A DNA stretch of 64,000 nt from Iris pallida (taxonomy: Eukaryota > Streptophyta > Magnoliopsida > Asparagales > Iridaceae). The DNA lies in the NCBI GenBank assembly GCA_029216955.1, contig JANAVB010003400.1, positions 11,807,359 through 11,871,358 on the forward strand, read 5' to 3'. The notes below the pieces were generated by a model that made no database searches, was not told where the DNA came from, and saw nothing but the letters and a program-made list of their open reading frames with translations. Position 1 is the stretch's first letter. Each line of letters opens with the position of its first letter. Below are positions 1 through 13,040 of the stretch, one piece after another. Position numbers and translations under genes: made by a program.

Positions 1-898
1 TTTGGTAGTAATAATAATTTGATAGATATTCTAGAAAATCATCTTAAGGATAATAAAATAATATATATTTCTGGTGGTCAAAAAGCTATATTTAGCATAC
101 CCCAAAATAATATAATATAACAATATATTTATTTAATATATAAAGGAAAACAATTTAGGAGTCTGAATTACAAGTTCAAATAAAATACACCCAAGAAGCA
201 CAAAAATATACTAAATATACTAAGGCCAAATTAGTTTACTTATAGTTCATATATACGTAAGCCCTAAAATAATATTTATTTATAAAGTCCAAAAACATAT
301 ATTATGTAAACCCAATTATAATCCTATTAACTATTATTAGCCCAAAATATAATTTAATATATTATTCCAAAAACTATTTACTAATATATATAAGCCCAAA
401 TACGTATTAAAGTACAAAGCCCAAAAATCTATAATACATATAATCTAAATTTTTAATATCATTTATTTTCATCTATATAAATGGGCCTCCTCAAAAAAAC
501 ATTCCTAAAATATTTGGCTCAAATGGCCCAAAAGAAAAATAAGAAGAAAAAAAAAGTAAACATAAGAGCCAAAAGGCTCGGCCAAGCTTCCAGCAGCTAC
601 TGCTGCCTTTCTTTTTCTTTTTTTTTTTTTTTTTTTTTTACACTCTGTAGTCAGTACCACAAAAGGAAGAGAGAGAGCGATAGAACGAGAGGGAGAAGGA
701 AGTACGGGTGAGAGATGGAGGGTTACCGGAGGGGCTCGGCATGGGGGCGGAAAGCTCCAGCGACGCGGAGGAAGCTCGGTGAAGGGCGCGCGGAGTCGCA
801 CGGCGGCCGGCGTGGTGGTCTCCGGTCGAAGACGGCGTCGGATCCACGCGGCGTAGTCTTGGAGGCGAGGCGGCCGGCGGAGGATAGTCTCAGTGAGG

Positions 899-1411
899 TT
901 AGGGCTTTCCCCTTTCCCCTTCTTCCTTTAGTGGTAGTGGTGGTGACGATGTTTCGGTTGTTGCCGGGCAGTATGGTGGTCCGGACATGATGATGTCGTG
1001 TCCCGGCGATTTGGTCGGAGTGGGGAGTTGTGGTCGGGCACTGGTGGCGGTAGACGGGGTGATGGTCGGAGTTGCGACCGGGCGCGGAGATGGTTGTGGA
1101 GGAGTTGACGATGGTGCAGATTCTGGCTGGGTGCGTCGGTGGTTTGGGAGGCTACCGGGAGTGGTGGTTTGGTGGCAGTCATGGTGGCGGTGGCAATTTG
1201 TGATCGGCAGAAGCCCTGCCGTTGGTGGCGGTGGAGACCGGTTGTGATAATGGCGATGGTGGTCGGTTGTGTGTCCTGATTGTATGTGTCGGGGTGTCGT
1301 GTCCTGCGTGACAGGACAAACGAGACACGGACACAACGATGAGAGGGTGTCCGGGAATGTCGGACATAACACAAAATTGTAATTGTAAGGGTGGATAGTG
1401 GAAAGGGACAC
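899..1411 (-). CDS. LTR-internal open frame, 170 codons, Pro/His/Thr/Ser-rich
   Basis: The frame opens about 74 nt downstream of the minus-strand TATA box and stays open for 170 codons. The homologous frame in the other LTR (7264-7776) has the same length with no indel. The product is rich in Pro, His, Ser and Thr, with a segment of His-His and Pro-Pro runs near residues 45-65. I recognise no domain. Many differences between the two copies are replacement changes of C-to-T type, which argues against strong selection. It may simply be an open frame in GC-rich LTR sequence; a shorter overlapping frame starts at 1431. Confidence 0.25.
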   Translation of the reverse strand: MSLSTIHPYNYNFVLCPTFPDTLSSLCPCLVCPVTQDTTPRHIQSGHTTDHHRHYHNRSPPPPTAGLLPITNCHRHHDCHQTTTPGSLPNHRRTQPESAPSSTPPQPSPRPVATPTITPSTATSARPQLPTPTKSPGHDIIMSGPPYCPATTETSSPPLPLKEEGERGKP

Positions 1412-1484
1412 GGGACACAGACACGGTGCACAATGGCTGTGGGTTGTGGAAATTCATGAAAAAAAAGAGGGCAAGTACCTCTCC

Positions 1485-1491
1485 TTTTATA
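1485..1491 (-). promoter_or_regulatory. TATA box of element A LTR (left copy)
   Basis: Minus-strand TATAAAA inside a CCTATAAAAGG context, present at the equivalent place in both LTRs. It is the expected U3/R promoter position and supports minus-strand transcription. Confidence 0.55.
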
Positions 1492-2093
1492 GGAGGTGGG
1501 AATCTCATTAGGATAAGGATTGGGAGGATTTAAATTCCCCCATAGATAATTGTCATATTTGTTTTAAAATAAATCAAATCCAAATCCAATCTAAATCCAA
1601 ATCCAATTAGCATTTATACATAGGAAATTTATCTAAATTAAATAATTGAATCTTAATTTAAAATTTCATAAATAATAACTTAGATACACTTTCAAATTTT
1701 TTATTATTTTATAATTTCAAAAATTACATTATCATTTAAACATAAACTAATAAAATATTATAAAATATATATGTATGCACGAAGAATATTATTTATTATT
1801 AAAATGAAAGGCTTTTATAATTAAAAATAACAAACTTAGAAAATTTGGTACGATAGCAAGAATAATTATTATATATATTATTTTGAAACAATAAAAATAG
1901 AAAAAAATGTTCTTATAAAAATATGTACGCTCGCACATATTCGCACTCGTCGAGCAAATACAAAAAACAAAATTTTGCGCACGACGTACAATACAACTAC
2001 GCGACGTACAATACAACTATGCGACGTACAAATACAAAACAATTAGTACCAAATTAATTATTAAAAAAATAGTAGAAATTTAGGGGGTTTACA

Positions 2094-2130
2094 TCCTACC
2101 CAACTTAAAAGAATTTCGTCCTCGAAATTT
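2094..2130 (-). other. Polypurine tract and gypsy pol-tail-like motif
   Basis: On the minus strand the motif TTTCGAGGACGAAATT is followed by TTAAGTTGGGTAGGA, directly abutting the LTR start. This arrangement is typical of the 3' end of plant Ty3/gypsy elements, where the purine tract primes plus-strand DNA synthesis. It fixes the orientation of element A. Confidence 0.7.
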
Positions 2131-5100
2131 AGGAAAAATTTGGGTAGGTAGGCTTCAGGAGATAGAGGAGCTTAAGGATGATGAATCACGATTTAATTCA
2201 TTAGACGAGGAGGAGAAACGACATTCAACGAAAAATTGACAATTTGATAACTTAAAAGAATAAATCAATGGTGTAGTTTTGTAATGATCATGCACATGAC
2301 ATCCTTCTGTGTCTAATTTGGTCATACTGCCATCAATCCTAGAATCACCAAAATCTCAAAGATTTTTATTAACTTCCTCTATCTCATTTTAAGACTACTA
2401 ATTCCATATTCGGGTCGCGTTAAATATCATCATGATCTCCGAGTAATCACTATGGTTTTTATTAGTAATAAATCTTCAAAAGCTTCGATTTCTTCTCAAT
2501 ATTCATATTCTATAAAACTTCAATTTCAATTCTTAAGACACTTTCTTTTTCTTCTTTATTTCATTTGATGTTTCTCCTTAAGATTAACTCACAAAATTTA
2601 TATTCCTTAAAATATATTATCAATTCCTATATCTCGCAATATAATTTCCAATAAGTATCAAAGTTTTGAATTCAAGGATTCTATCTTCTTCTTCTTTCAT
2701 CATATTTATATATATATTTGTTCAAACTAAATTTCGACCTCATAAAAATTGAAATTTAATAAATCAATTAGTCGGAGCAATCAAACTCTATCTTAGTCAT
2801 GAAACTTCATATTCGTAATCATCATAAAGATTATCCTTAGGATATCAAGAATTTCCACCTTTTAATATTTGATAGCTTCGAGATCAACCATCCTACTTAT
2901 CATCTCATAAAATTTCTCAATAATGGGTTTACCTTGAAGAACCGATTTGTCAATCGAGAAGTCTACTCTCCTTTTAAAAAAAATGGTATCACATTTCTCA
3001 ATTTCGCCTAATAGGATTTACCACATAATTCCACTTATGCATGTTCAATCACCTTAATTAACTATACCACTATTCTCCTCGGTGGGTTTTCTAATCCAAC
3101 CTCTACTAACCGAGGGATGTCATGATCAAAGTTCATCTTTACATAAGAGAATCATAAACGAAACAAGATTGCATAAACTACGAATGAATCGTAGCGAAAT
3201 ACGGCTGAAGCAATTTAATCAGAAGGGAGAAAGTAGGGTTGTAAATGTTGCATGGAGAGTAAAAGGGGGTATGGGTCTAAGTAAATCAAGATAATGCACG
3301 AAATAAAAAGGACAAGGGTTAAGCAATCAACACAAATTACACATTAGAAAATTTAGTAGATTACAATCATATATTGGGTCGAAAGATTGAGTCGTAGTTG
3401 AGTCCCAATCTGAAGTTAGAAAGGACAATGTTATCATGGTAGGGTTTATAGTTTAGTTTTTATGACCCGAAAGTCGTACCATAAAAATAGGGTACAAGGG
3501 GTCGTGTTTTAGTGGGACACGATATACCTACATGAAGGTGAGCTCGTCTAGGTCTTGCATGTGAAATTTGTTGGAAGGAACAGTCTAGTGTTGTGCTCCA
3601 AATATCAAGGTCACGATAGGGAACGCCAAATGATCAAAATAGAAAGTAGGTTTTCATAAGGTACTAATTAGTGCACAAAAATAAAATGTTAAAGCACGAA
3701 ATAAAGATAATTTAGGAAATCTCGTAGATCAAGTTAAGATAAGTTAGAGACACAGTTTCTAGAGAGAAAATAGTCTCATAGATAAGGGTATGGTCAAGAG
3801 AATGATTCTAATCATTTCTAAGTTTCAAACAATTAGATGGTCACGAATAAAGATCTAGATTTGAGGGAAGGTCGAGTGGGTCAAGGTTAAGATATGATCA
3901 CATAGTTTAGTAGATGACTAACTATACTTGAGTATTTACAACTATCATGGCCATGGATGATATATCACTAATGTGGATTACTCTATCTCCTTATGGCTAT
4001 CTTGGTTGTCTACCATTATAAGTCTAACTTCTTGAACTCGAGCCTTCACAAAAATTCTCGAAAAAATCTACCATAATTTATATTCATTCTAAATCGTCCA
4101 ACATAATCATAACTAAAAATGTAAATTCTTTTAATCAATCTAAAATAAATTTTTATCATATCATTAATAACCTTTCCCAAACTTATAATAAAACTCGATA
4201 TCCAAATAATCCTATCAATCGTCAAATCTTTTTTTTCCATAATCAAGGCTTTAAACTCGAAATCAAATAACTTTATAATCCATAGATCATATGACACAAT
4301 TTAATTCAAGAAAATATTTTACCAAAATTTATCAATCGTCCTCAAAGTTTGGTCAATCGTAAATCCTACTTCAACATTTAAAAACTTAAGATCCTTTTTC
4401 AAATCAAGTTTATATCCATCCAAAGATGTATAGCTATAACTTAATAATTCATAAATATTTTCAGAGACCTTCATAATCCAATCAATTTGTTTTCTCGATC
4501 TAGCTATCCTCTTGTGTATACCACCTTGTAATATCAAAATAAATTTCAACTATCCTTTGAAGGCGGTAATATGCTATTACCCAACTTGGAATTAGCTAAA
4601 TCCTTAAGATCATATTTTTAGAAAAATGTCTGTATAACTCAAATAAGACTCCAATGCATACTAATTGTCAATGTAATCTTTCTAGCCATGGGTTTGACCT
4701 ATGAGCATATAATAGTGTAGTCATCTTTCTAACTATCACTAAACACGAAAAATAAGAATTTACGGTAGAAAGATTACAAGCAGGATGCAAATCAAGGATG
4801 GTAACGAGAGTTCAAAACTTGAACAAGGAAGGAGGTCAAGCTTGTAGATGAGATCCTAAACTCTATTCCTATATACAGTTCACATCGGTACAGTCACGTA
4901 ATCGAAGTGATAAACTCGACCTGCATGGGCCACCACAAAAATATGTAACGCTCCAGTCCCAAAATAAGTAGGACTAAGTACGTCGTCATGCCAGCTGCAT
5001 ACATACGAAGTATATGGAGCCCTCGTACGTATACATAAGCTGTAAAATATAGTAACCAACGTACTAAATCTCATCAACGAAGATAATGATATAAAAGCAA

Positions 5101-6198
5101 CTTTGAATTTGTCATGTATACAATCGTTGGGCGGAGACAAATCCACTACCAATAAATTTTAATAGGAAAGAAATCTACAAGGAAAGTAATTTGGTAGAGC
5201 GAAGGGAATGACGATCCAAGAGCAACATCTCGAAGAATAGAGCGCAAGTCATGGCCTTAGCTAGAGCACCTGCAAAAATCACAAGACACACCTGGAGGAA
5301 TCACCAGGTCCTCAGAGGGACGTAACAAGATACAAGAAACAACATGCCATAAACTGAATATAAAGTTGCTCAATAATAACCCGAACCATAACAAGGTTCA
5401 GTACCTTATCATCGAAGCAAATAACCACACCTACAACCAAACAAGGACAAGGTGTGGCAACTACTCCGTGACTAGATACAGTTCCAAGTCATAGTCAGGC
5501 ATAAGTACATAAACCAAAAGTACCTATACCTACCGGATAACGGTCACCTAACCACTCTAAGTGTAATGCAATCGAGAATAGTGCATGGTCGCATAACCTC
5601 CAAGTCAAGTCAAGATAAAATAAGCATGTCCTCAGTAGCGAGTCTCAATACTATATACCATTCCTCAGTATCTAGCGAGTCTACAGTATTAAGTCTACCA
5701 ATCGTTCCTCAGTAGCGAGCGAGTCTACGATAGATAGGGAGGAGGTCAACACCCAGTTGTATTCTCCCCACCCAATGATCTAACTCTAATGACCACTAGT
5801 CTTTTATCATGCAATCCTAGTAGTAGTCATGGCCTAACGCTCGTCCAATATGTACCACTGGCCACTCAGTACACACATCGGAGATCTATATGCGACTCAT
5901 GAATCGTGGCACATAAGTGTCAAGGCCAATGAATGCAGGAGGTCTCTTCCTTCTAGGTCAAGTGTGCATACAAATAAAATAAATAAGGAAAAACAAAATT
6001 TAAACAGTAAAATTTGCATCTACGCATAATTGAGAAGTACAAGTTATATTTGCAGAAAAATAAATACTAAATAACTTAATGCATGCAATATAAGGAGCAA
6101 GAAAATAAACAGTGATGGCAAGGTATCTTGCCTGGTATGACGCCTGAAGTGGTGCGATGATCCGACAAGTCATGTTTGTCCCATAGCCATGATCGAGG
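2131..6198. other. Non-coding interior of element A
   Basis: No open frame longer than about 90 codons is present and none shows retroelement motifs. A short motif, CCTCAGTAGCGAG or a variant of it, recurs near 5630, 5663 and 5706. The stretch is otherwise anonymous AT-rich sequence. Confidence 0.6.
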
Positions 6199-7263
6199 TG
6201 TAATGATTTGAAATTACAAGAAAAATAGGGAAGGATGATTAGACACGATTAATGGTGATAATCGTGGAGTGTTTTGTGGAAATAGATACATATACTAATT
6301 ATAGAAAATTATTTATACTACTTGAAAAATATATTTTGGTAGTAAAAATAATTTGATGGATATTCTAGAAAATTATTTTAAGGATAAGAAATTAATATAT
6401 ATTTCTGGTGGCCAAAAAGCTATATTTAGCATACCCCAAAATAATATAATATAACAATATATTTATTTAATATATAAAGGAAAACAATTTAGGAGTCTGA
6501 ATTGCAAGTTCAAATAAAAACACCCAAGAAGCACAAAAATATACTAAATATACTAAGGCCAAATTAGTTTACTTATAATAAATTTATTTGCAAAAGTCCC
6601 CCAAGGAGTTCATATATACGTAAGCCCTAAAATAATATTTATTTATAAAGTCCAAAAACATATATTATGTAAACCCAATTATAATCATATTAACTATTGT
6701 TAGCCCAAAATATAATTCAATATATTATTCCAAAAACTATTTACTAATATATATAAGCCCAAATACGTATTAAAGTACAAGGCCCAAAAATCTATAATAC
6801 ATATAATCTAAATTTTTAATATCATTTATTTTCATCTATATAAATGGGCCTCCTCAAAAAAACATTCCTAAAATATTTGGCTCAAATGGCCCAAAAGAAA
6901 AAATAAGAAGAAAAAAAAAAGTAAACATAAGAGCCATAAGGCTCGGCCAAGCTTCCAGCAGCTACTGCTGCCTTTCTTTTTCTTTCTTTTTTTTTTTTTT
7001 TTTACACTCTGTAGTCTGTACCACAAAAGGAAGAGAAAGAAAGATGGAACAAGAGGAAGAAAGAAGTACGGGTGAGAGATGGAGGGTTACCGGAGGGGCT
7101 CGGCATGGGGGCGGAAAGCTCCAGCGACGCGGAGGAAGCTCGGCGGAGGGCGCACGGAGTCGCGCGGTGGTCGGCTCGGTGGATCTCCGATCGAAGATGT
7201 CGTCGGATCCACGCGACGTGGTCTTGGAGGCGAGGCGGCCGGCGGAGGACAGTCTCAGTGAGG

Positions 7264-7776
7264 TTAGAACTTTTTCCTTTCCCCTTCTTCCTTTAGTGGT
7301 AGTGGTGGTGACGATGTTTCGATTGTTGTCGGGCAGTATGGTGGTTCGGACATGATGATGTCGTGCCTCGACGATTTGGTCAGAGTGGGGGGTTGTGGTC
7401 GGGCACAGGTGGCGGTAGACGGGGTGATAGTCGGAGTTGCGACCGGGCGCAGAGATGGTTGTGGAGGAGTTGACGATGGTGCAGATTCTAGCTGGGTACG
7501 TCGGTGGTTTGGGAGGCTGCCGAGAGTGGTGGTTTGGTGGCAGTCATGGTGGCGATGGCGATTTGTGATCGGCAGAAGCCCTGCCGTTGGTGGCGGTGGA
7601 GACCGGTTGTGATAATGGCGATGATGGTCGGTTGTGTGTCCTGATTGTATGTGTCGGGGTGTCGTGTCCTGCGCGACAGGACACACGAGACACGGACACA
7701 ACGATGAGAGGGTGTCCGGGAATGTCGAACATAACATAAAATTGTAATTGTAAGGGTGGATAGTAGAAAGGGACAC
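7264..7776 (-). CDS. LTR-internal open frame, 170 codons (second copy)
   Basis: Collinear with the frame at 899-1411: same start, same stop position and 170 codons, with scattered substitutions. No known domain. Being in the 5' LTR, it would be the first sizeable frame on the element's transcript if transcription starts at the TATA box at 7849-7855. Confidence 0.25.
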   Translation of the reverse strand: MSLSTIHPYNYNFMLCSTFPDTLSSLCPCLVCPVAQDTTPRHIQSGHTTDHHRHYHNRSPPPPTAGLLPITNRHRHHDCHQTTTLGSLPNHRRTQLESAPSSTPPQPSLRPVATPTITPSTATCARPQPPTLTKSSRHDIIMSEPPYCPTTIETSSPPLPLKEEGERKKF

Positions 7777-7848
7777 GAGACACAGACATGGTGCACAATG
7801 GCTGTGGGTTATGGAAATTCATTAAAAAAAGAGGACAAGTACCTCTCC

Positions 7849-7855
7849 TTTTATA
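7849..7855 (-). promoter_or_regulatory. TATA box of element A LTR (right copy)
   Basis: Identical core to the copy at 1485-1491. In the 5' LTR this would drive the genomic transcript of the element. Confidence 0.55.
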
Positions 7856-9652
7856 GGAGGTGGGAATCCCATTAGGATAAGGATTGGAAGGATTTAAATT
7901 CTCCCATAGATAATTGTCATATTTGTTTTAAAATAAATCAAATCCAAATCCAATCTAAATCCAAATCCAATTAGCATATATACATAGGAAATTTAGCTAA
8001 ATTAAATAATTGAATCTTAATTTAAAATTTCATAAATAATAACTTAGATACGCTTTCAAATTTTCTATTATTTTATAATTTTGAAAATTACATTATCATT
8101 TAAAAATAAACTAATAAAATATTATAAAATATATATGTATGCACGAAGAATATTATTTATTATTAAAATGAAAGGCTTTTATATTGAAAATAACAAACTT
8201 AGAAAATTTGGTAAGATAGCAAGAATAATTATTATATATATTATTTTGAAACTATAAAAATTGAAAAAAAATGTTCTTCTAAAAATATGTATGCTCGCAC
8301 ATATTCGCACTCGTCGAGCAATTACGAAAAACGAAATTTTGTGCGCGACGTACAATACAACTACGCGACGTACAAATACAAAAAAAATCAGTACCAAATT
8401 TATTATTAAAAAAAGTAGAAATTTAGGGGGTTTACAGATCCTGAGTTACTTTCGCTATCAAAATTAGTTGTGCCTAAGTTGCTTTCGCAATCACATGGCT
8501 CATGGATCTGCTCGATGCTACACTGGATATTCCATACAATAAGTCTTAATACTTGCGTGTGCCTTGGTTACATATGTTTTGGAAATTTACATGATGTTGT
8601 CGAGTAATGCTATAAAATATTGATTGTATCAAGTACAACGAATCGTACAATATTTGTTGCATTGGTGTAGCACGTCACAAGATGTTTATTGCATCAGTGC
8701 AACAAGTCGATACATGGAATGATATGTGTTATATGGCTATGCGAATGGATATCGAATACGTTGAGCGAATTTGAGTAATGGATTTAAGTATCGAGAAGGA
8801 ATCATTGCATGAGTTGCAACAAATGGAATTAAGAAATCGTGGACGCGATAAGTGCGAGTCGAGTTGGTTGCTAAGTCAAAATTAAGTAGACGAATATATA
8901 AGTGGCAGAGTTGTGTCGAGCTTTGAAGTAGGCAAACGTGTATGTTGGTCAAATATTGAGGTAGGTTTTGAGTAAGCGAATGTTGCGTTTGTGATCGGTA
9001 TGATCACCAAGTCATTGTTAGATCGGAATAGATGTCAGACCAACGCTTAGTATGTTGCGAAAGAAATGACTCGATTTCTGAGTGGTATATGCCATACTGC
9101 TTATGCGAACGGTGTGTCAAAATGTTTGTGTCGATGGTGATAGGCTCGATTTCTGAGTGGTATATGCAATACCACTTAGCTATAGCTATGTCAAACCATT
9201 TGATGACTTACGACAGATTGCATCAAGACAATTGTGTGCATCATGATGAGTTTGTCCGAAACAGACAGGATAGTGCCGAGACTCGAGTGGGAATGATTCG
9301 ATAGGAGTCATTGCGAGTATGCTTCGATGGAATTGGTTTGAACGATCAGGTGCGGACTCGCATCAATGGATGATGAGTCGAAAGAAGACTCGTTAGTCAT
9401 GATTTGAACGACAGATTGGGAATAGCGAGAGAATTTTGTGTAGAGGAATGACTGACTTGGTAGGATTTTAATTTTACTAGGTACGAAGAAATCGTACGAA
9501 CGAATTTTAGTAGATGTACAAAATCGGTAGCACTATTTGGAAGTTCGATTGGGGAATACGATAACAGATATAAGAAATTAAAAATCATGTCGCTCGATGA
9601 TGATAGTTAGCTACAACGAGAAGGATCTTGATGCGTTCGAGACTTGATTCGT

Positions 9653-10044
9653 ATTCAAATTCGGATGATAACATTGATTGCAACGAATTGGAGTTTATGA
9701 GAAAGGAAGATCTTCAGGTTATGCACATCGACGATGGTTTTGAGGCATATCAAAGACGATATGCAATAACTCGGGAATACTCTGATCAAATAAAACAAAA
9801 ATTATGTTGAATATTGTTGTTGGATGAATAAGATGTAAGTTGAGTTGATGTCAGTTCAAATGATAAAAGTGATTACAACGAATTGGAGTTTATGAGAAAG
9901 GAAGATGTTCAAGTTATGCATATCGATGATGGTATTGAGGCGTATCGAAGACGATATACAATAACTCAGGGATACTCTGATTGAATGAACAAAGATTGTG
10001 TTGAACATTGTTGTTGGATGAATGAGATACAAGTCAAGTTGATA
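9653..10044 (+). repeat. Tandem duplication, two ~200 bp units
   Basis: Units at about 9653-9856 and 9857-10044 share long stretches, for example ACGAATTGGAGTTTATGAGA in both. The first unit carries a 60-codon frame (9628-9810) that the second unit interrupts with a stop, so I do not call it a gene. Confidence 0.7.
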
Positions 10045-11236
10045 TTGAGATTAGGATGATTTCGCTCGTAATATTAAAATTGAACATAGCGTGTCGAGAC
10101 AAAGGCACAGAAAAACCTAAGTTCGAATAAGGAGAAAAAATGGTGCGAGCCCAAGATATCGAGATTTTATAGGTAGCAATACGAAAAGTCGAATGGTGCG
10201 GTTGAAAGTTTTTACGAAAGATGCTATACATGAACGCTAAAGTTATTCGAGGATGGTCTCGATGAGTGTAGAATATCGTGGAGATTAATCTCAAGTAGAC
10301 ATTGTTTGTTAGCGAAATCATTGACGGTAGTGCATGAGTGATTCAGTTGGTACTTGCAGTTGGATTTCGTGGGTAGGATGATTTATTTGGATTTGAAAGT
10401 GTAATATTTAATTGAGTAAAATCCCATAAGAATTCGTCGGACGTAATTTGGCTCCGAGATAGGATATAACATGGTTCGTAGTAACTGTCCCTCGTTGATG
10501 ATCTTTAATTATCGAGCGTAGCTTCGGGACAGCTGACCCTAGAAAACTTAACCACCAAATCAAACGAATGATGAAGTCCCATAGGATAACCTAATGATGT
10601 CGCATAAGGAATTGCGTCGAGGATAAATATGATGTGGTGCATGTTGAGGATAAGTCTAGGCAATCGAATATGTGTTTCAAGAGTTGATGGAATAACCTTG
10701 GACCATATTGACATGGATGGGCTTTGATGATTGATTAAATAATTACTCGAATAGTTTATCGGTCGATGATCGGATAGATATTGAGGAACATACTTAGCAC
10801 ATCAATGTGAATAGGCGATTGTGAGAATCGTGCTACATACGAAAGAGGAATAGGAGAATGACCCTAGGATTTGTGTCATAGATTGGATTCGGGTAACGAT
10901 TAGGTTATGTGTGTTGTGCACACGATCGAAGATTCGCAAGGCGAACAAAGTTGGGATTGGATTGAGAGTTTGATTTGGAACTTTCATGCTTGATAAAGGA
11001 CATAGCATAAGACGTAACGTAAGAGACCTTGCATTGAAGAGATTGTTGCCTTTGAGCATCATCGACTCAAGTTGACCTCTTGTGTCATAAGATTTAAGTA
11101 CTGTGTTCGGATAAGTTACCTAGCAGGGGTAGACCTAGATGCGATGCATAGATAGTTTTGAGAATGTAAATCATATCGAGATAATTGCGTATGAGGTATA
11201 GTATGGTCATAGGCAAAGAATCTTGGGGTATTGGAT

Positions 11237-11775
11237 TATGGGTGAGCATTATTCGGTTTTGGACCAAAAGTCGGACCGAACCGAACCGAACCAAATATGA
11301 GATTCGGTTCGGTTTAAAAAAATTCGGTTCGGTTTCGATTTTGAAAATATTAAAATTTCTTATTCGATTTTGGTTTCGGTTTTGGGTTTCAGTTTTGGGT
11401 TTCAGTTACGGTTTCAGTCCAAAATCAAAAACCGAATAAAAAAATTATATATTTATATATATAGGTGTATACTAAATATATATAGGTATATACTATAGGT
11501 ATGTACTAAATATATATATGTATATACTATAGATATATACCAAATATATATAGGTATATTTAGTTACTATATATATTAACAAAAAAAAGGTGCAAATAAA
11601 CCGAAAAAGCAAATAAACCGAATAAACAAAAACCGAACCGATTTAATTCCGTTCGGTTTATTCGGTTATGGACAAATTTGGTTCAGTTTCGGTTTTGCTT
11701 ATTCGGTTTTCGGTCGAATTCGATTTTCGATTATTCGGTTCGGTTGGAACCGAATTAACCGAATGCTCACCCCTA
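11237..11775. mobile_element. hAT-type MITE, 539 bp
   Basis: The ends are TATGGGTGAGC and GCTCACCCCTA, near-perfect inverted repeats. The flanks carry an exact 8 bp duplication, TATTGGAT, at 11229-11236 and 11776-11783, the length made by hAT transposases. The sub-ends are packed with GGTTCGGTT-type repeats on both strands and the centre is an AT-rich repeat of ATATATAGGTATATAC-like units. There is no coding capacity, so it would depend on a transposase supplied elsewhere. Confidence 0.85.
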
Positions 11776-13040
11776 TATTGGATTAGTCGAGGTCGAAATG
11801 AGACTTCGAAAATAGTTGGACGAGAAGACTTGAATTGTGAAATAATAGACAATTAATAGATGCAATGGCGCTACGGAAACTCGTTGCGATCAGATACATA
11901 ATGACTTAACGTAATACGTAGTTTTGATGGTGAGTGTGAAACATAGAGAATCGAGATGTTGCTATGATTCAAGTCATGTGAGCATAAATGTTGAATGGAC
12001 GATCACGGATTTTAGAATCTTGAGTATGAGAACGAATTGTGGGAATAGACACTAATATTAGATCAGTCGAGAGTATAGAATGGATAGTATTCGAGGATTC
12101 AAAAATTGCACCTGTTAGCTTTACTTGAATTCCCTACCATTATGCTTGGCTAAAGTGCATATATTTGGAGGACGCCTTAAATATATGTACGATCCAAACT
12201 CGATGGTATCCGAATTCATTGAAACTGCAGGAAGGATCGAGATACTGTAAAAAAATTGTACGAACACTAGAGATAAAACCACTATAGTGAATCAAATCAA
12301 TGATGAGTAAATCACATGGATCGAAAATTTGACCGATCGAGAGAAACACATGGATTAAGTGTTGACTTCAGTTTAAGGATGAACCTTACTCTGAGTGGTA
12401 TATTATGTAATGTCCCGTACCGTACGGTGCATTACGCTGAGCCAATTGGTTCGATAAGGTATGAGTTTGATATGAGGAGGTATGATTTTAATTAAAGAAG
12501 TATTAGTTGAGTTGGTTTCATGTATAGATATCGTACGAAGTCCCTTATAGCAAGTCGAGGTATAGGCGATAGACCAAATCAGTGGATGAGTGTGATGGAG
12601 CACGAAGTGCTCGAATGGTTAGCTCAGACGAGATGATCATGTAACAAAGTTAAGATATCGGGACGCATCGGCTCGGTGAAGCGATGGGCAGATTGGCTTA
12701 AGGTGGACGGGTTTAGACCCTTCTCCCTACTTTTTCTTGTCTAATAAAATGTACCCTGATACGCGAGTGTTGCTATCGAATTAGAGAGCGTAGCTTGAAT
12801 GAGTAAAGGTCTTAGTATGTGTCGAACATTAAGATAAAACATTGAATAATTATGATGACGTGCATCAAGTGCACGAATCACAACAGGACAAATTGATGGT
12901 AGAATATTGAAAGACAATATCGAGATATGCATCAAGTGCACGACTCAAAGAACATTGAACACTATGCCTAGAACATTGAAAATATGGCGTTGAGCGTGCA
13001 TCCGTGCATGTAAACTATGCGTTTGGTTTAATAAGCAAAT

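Larger units (their letters stand above)
1..2093 (-). repeat. 3' LTR of element A (truncated by window edge)
   Basis: It aligns collinearly with 6333-8436 with scattered substitutions and a few short indels. It ends on the plus strand in TTTACA, the complement of the TGTAAA start. It holds a T-rich run at 610-640 and a GC-rich block at about 700-1300. About 130 bp of the LTR lies outside the window. Confidence 0.8.
1..8436 (-). mobile_element. LTR retrotransposon A, non-autonomous (LARD-like)
   Basis: Two long direct repeats (1-2093 and 6199-8436) flank a 4.1 kb interior. On the minus strand a purine-rich tract and the start TGTAAACCCCC of the left LTR define the 3' LTR, so the element reads right to left. 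The tract is preceded by a motif (2112-2130) resembling the conserved tail of gypsy pol genes, which suggests Ty3/gypsy ancestry. No gag, RT, RNase H or integrase frame is visible inside. The 5' end of the left LTR lies outside the window, so the TSD cannot be tested. No primer binding site for initiator Met-tRNA is seen next to 6198, so that boundary is approximate. Confidence 0.75.
6199..8436 (-). repeat. 5' LTR of element A
   Basis: Full-length partner of the left LTR, about 2.24 kb. The outer end (TTTACA at 8431-8436) is firm by homology. The inner end is placed at TGTAAT (6199) because it mirrors the other terminus, but no recognisable tRNA primer site lies beside it. Confidence 0.7.
8437..13040. 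other. Anonymous repetitive DNA without genes
   Basis: I see no gene. Short frames are below 100 codons and lack recognisable motifs. A 23 bp motif recurs at 9070-9092 and 9145-9167, and the 200 bp repeat and hAT MITE annotated separately lie inside. It could be remote interior sequence of gypsy element B, whose pol tail begins downstream, but I find no RT or gag signature to prove it. Confidence 0.4.

Noticed and set aside
505..990. Plus- and minus-strand frames in the GC-rich part of the element A LTR, and a plus-strand TATATAAATGG near 472
   Set aside because: The plus-strand frame is frameshifted between the two LTR copies, and the element is transcribed from the minus strand; no support for a gene.
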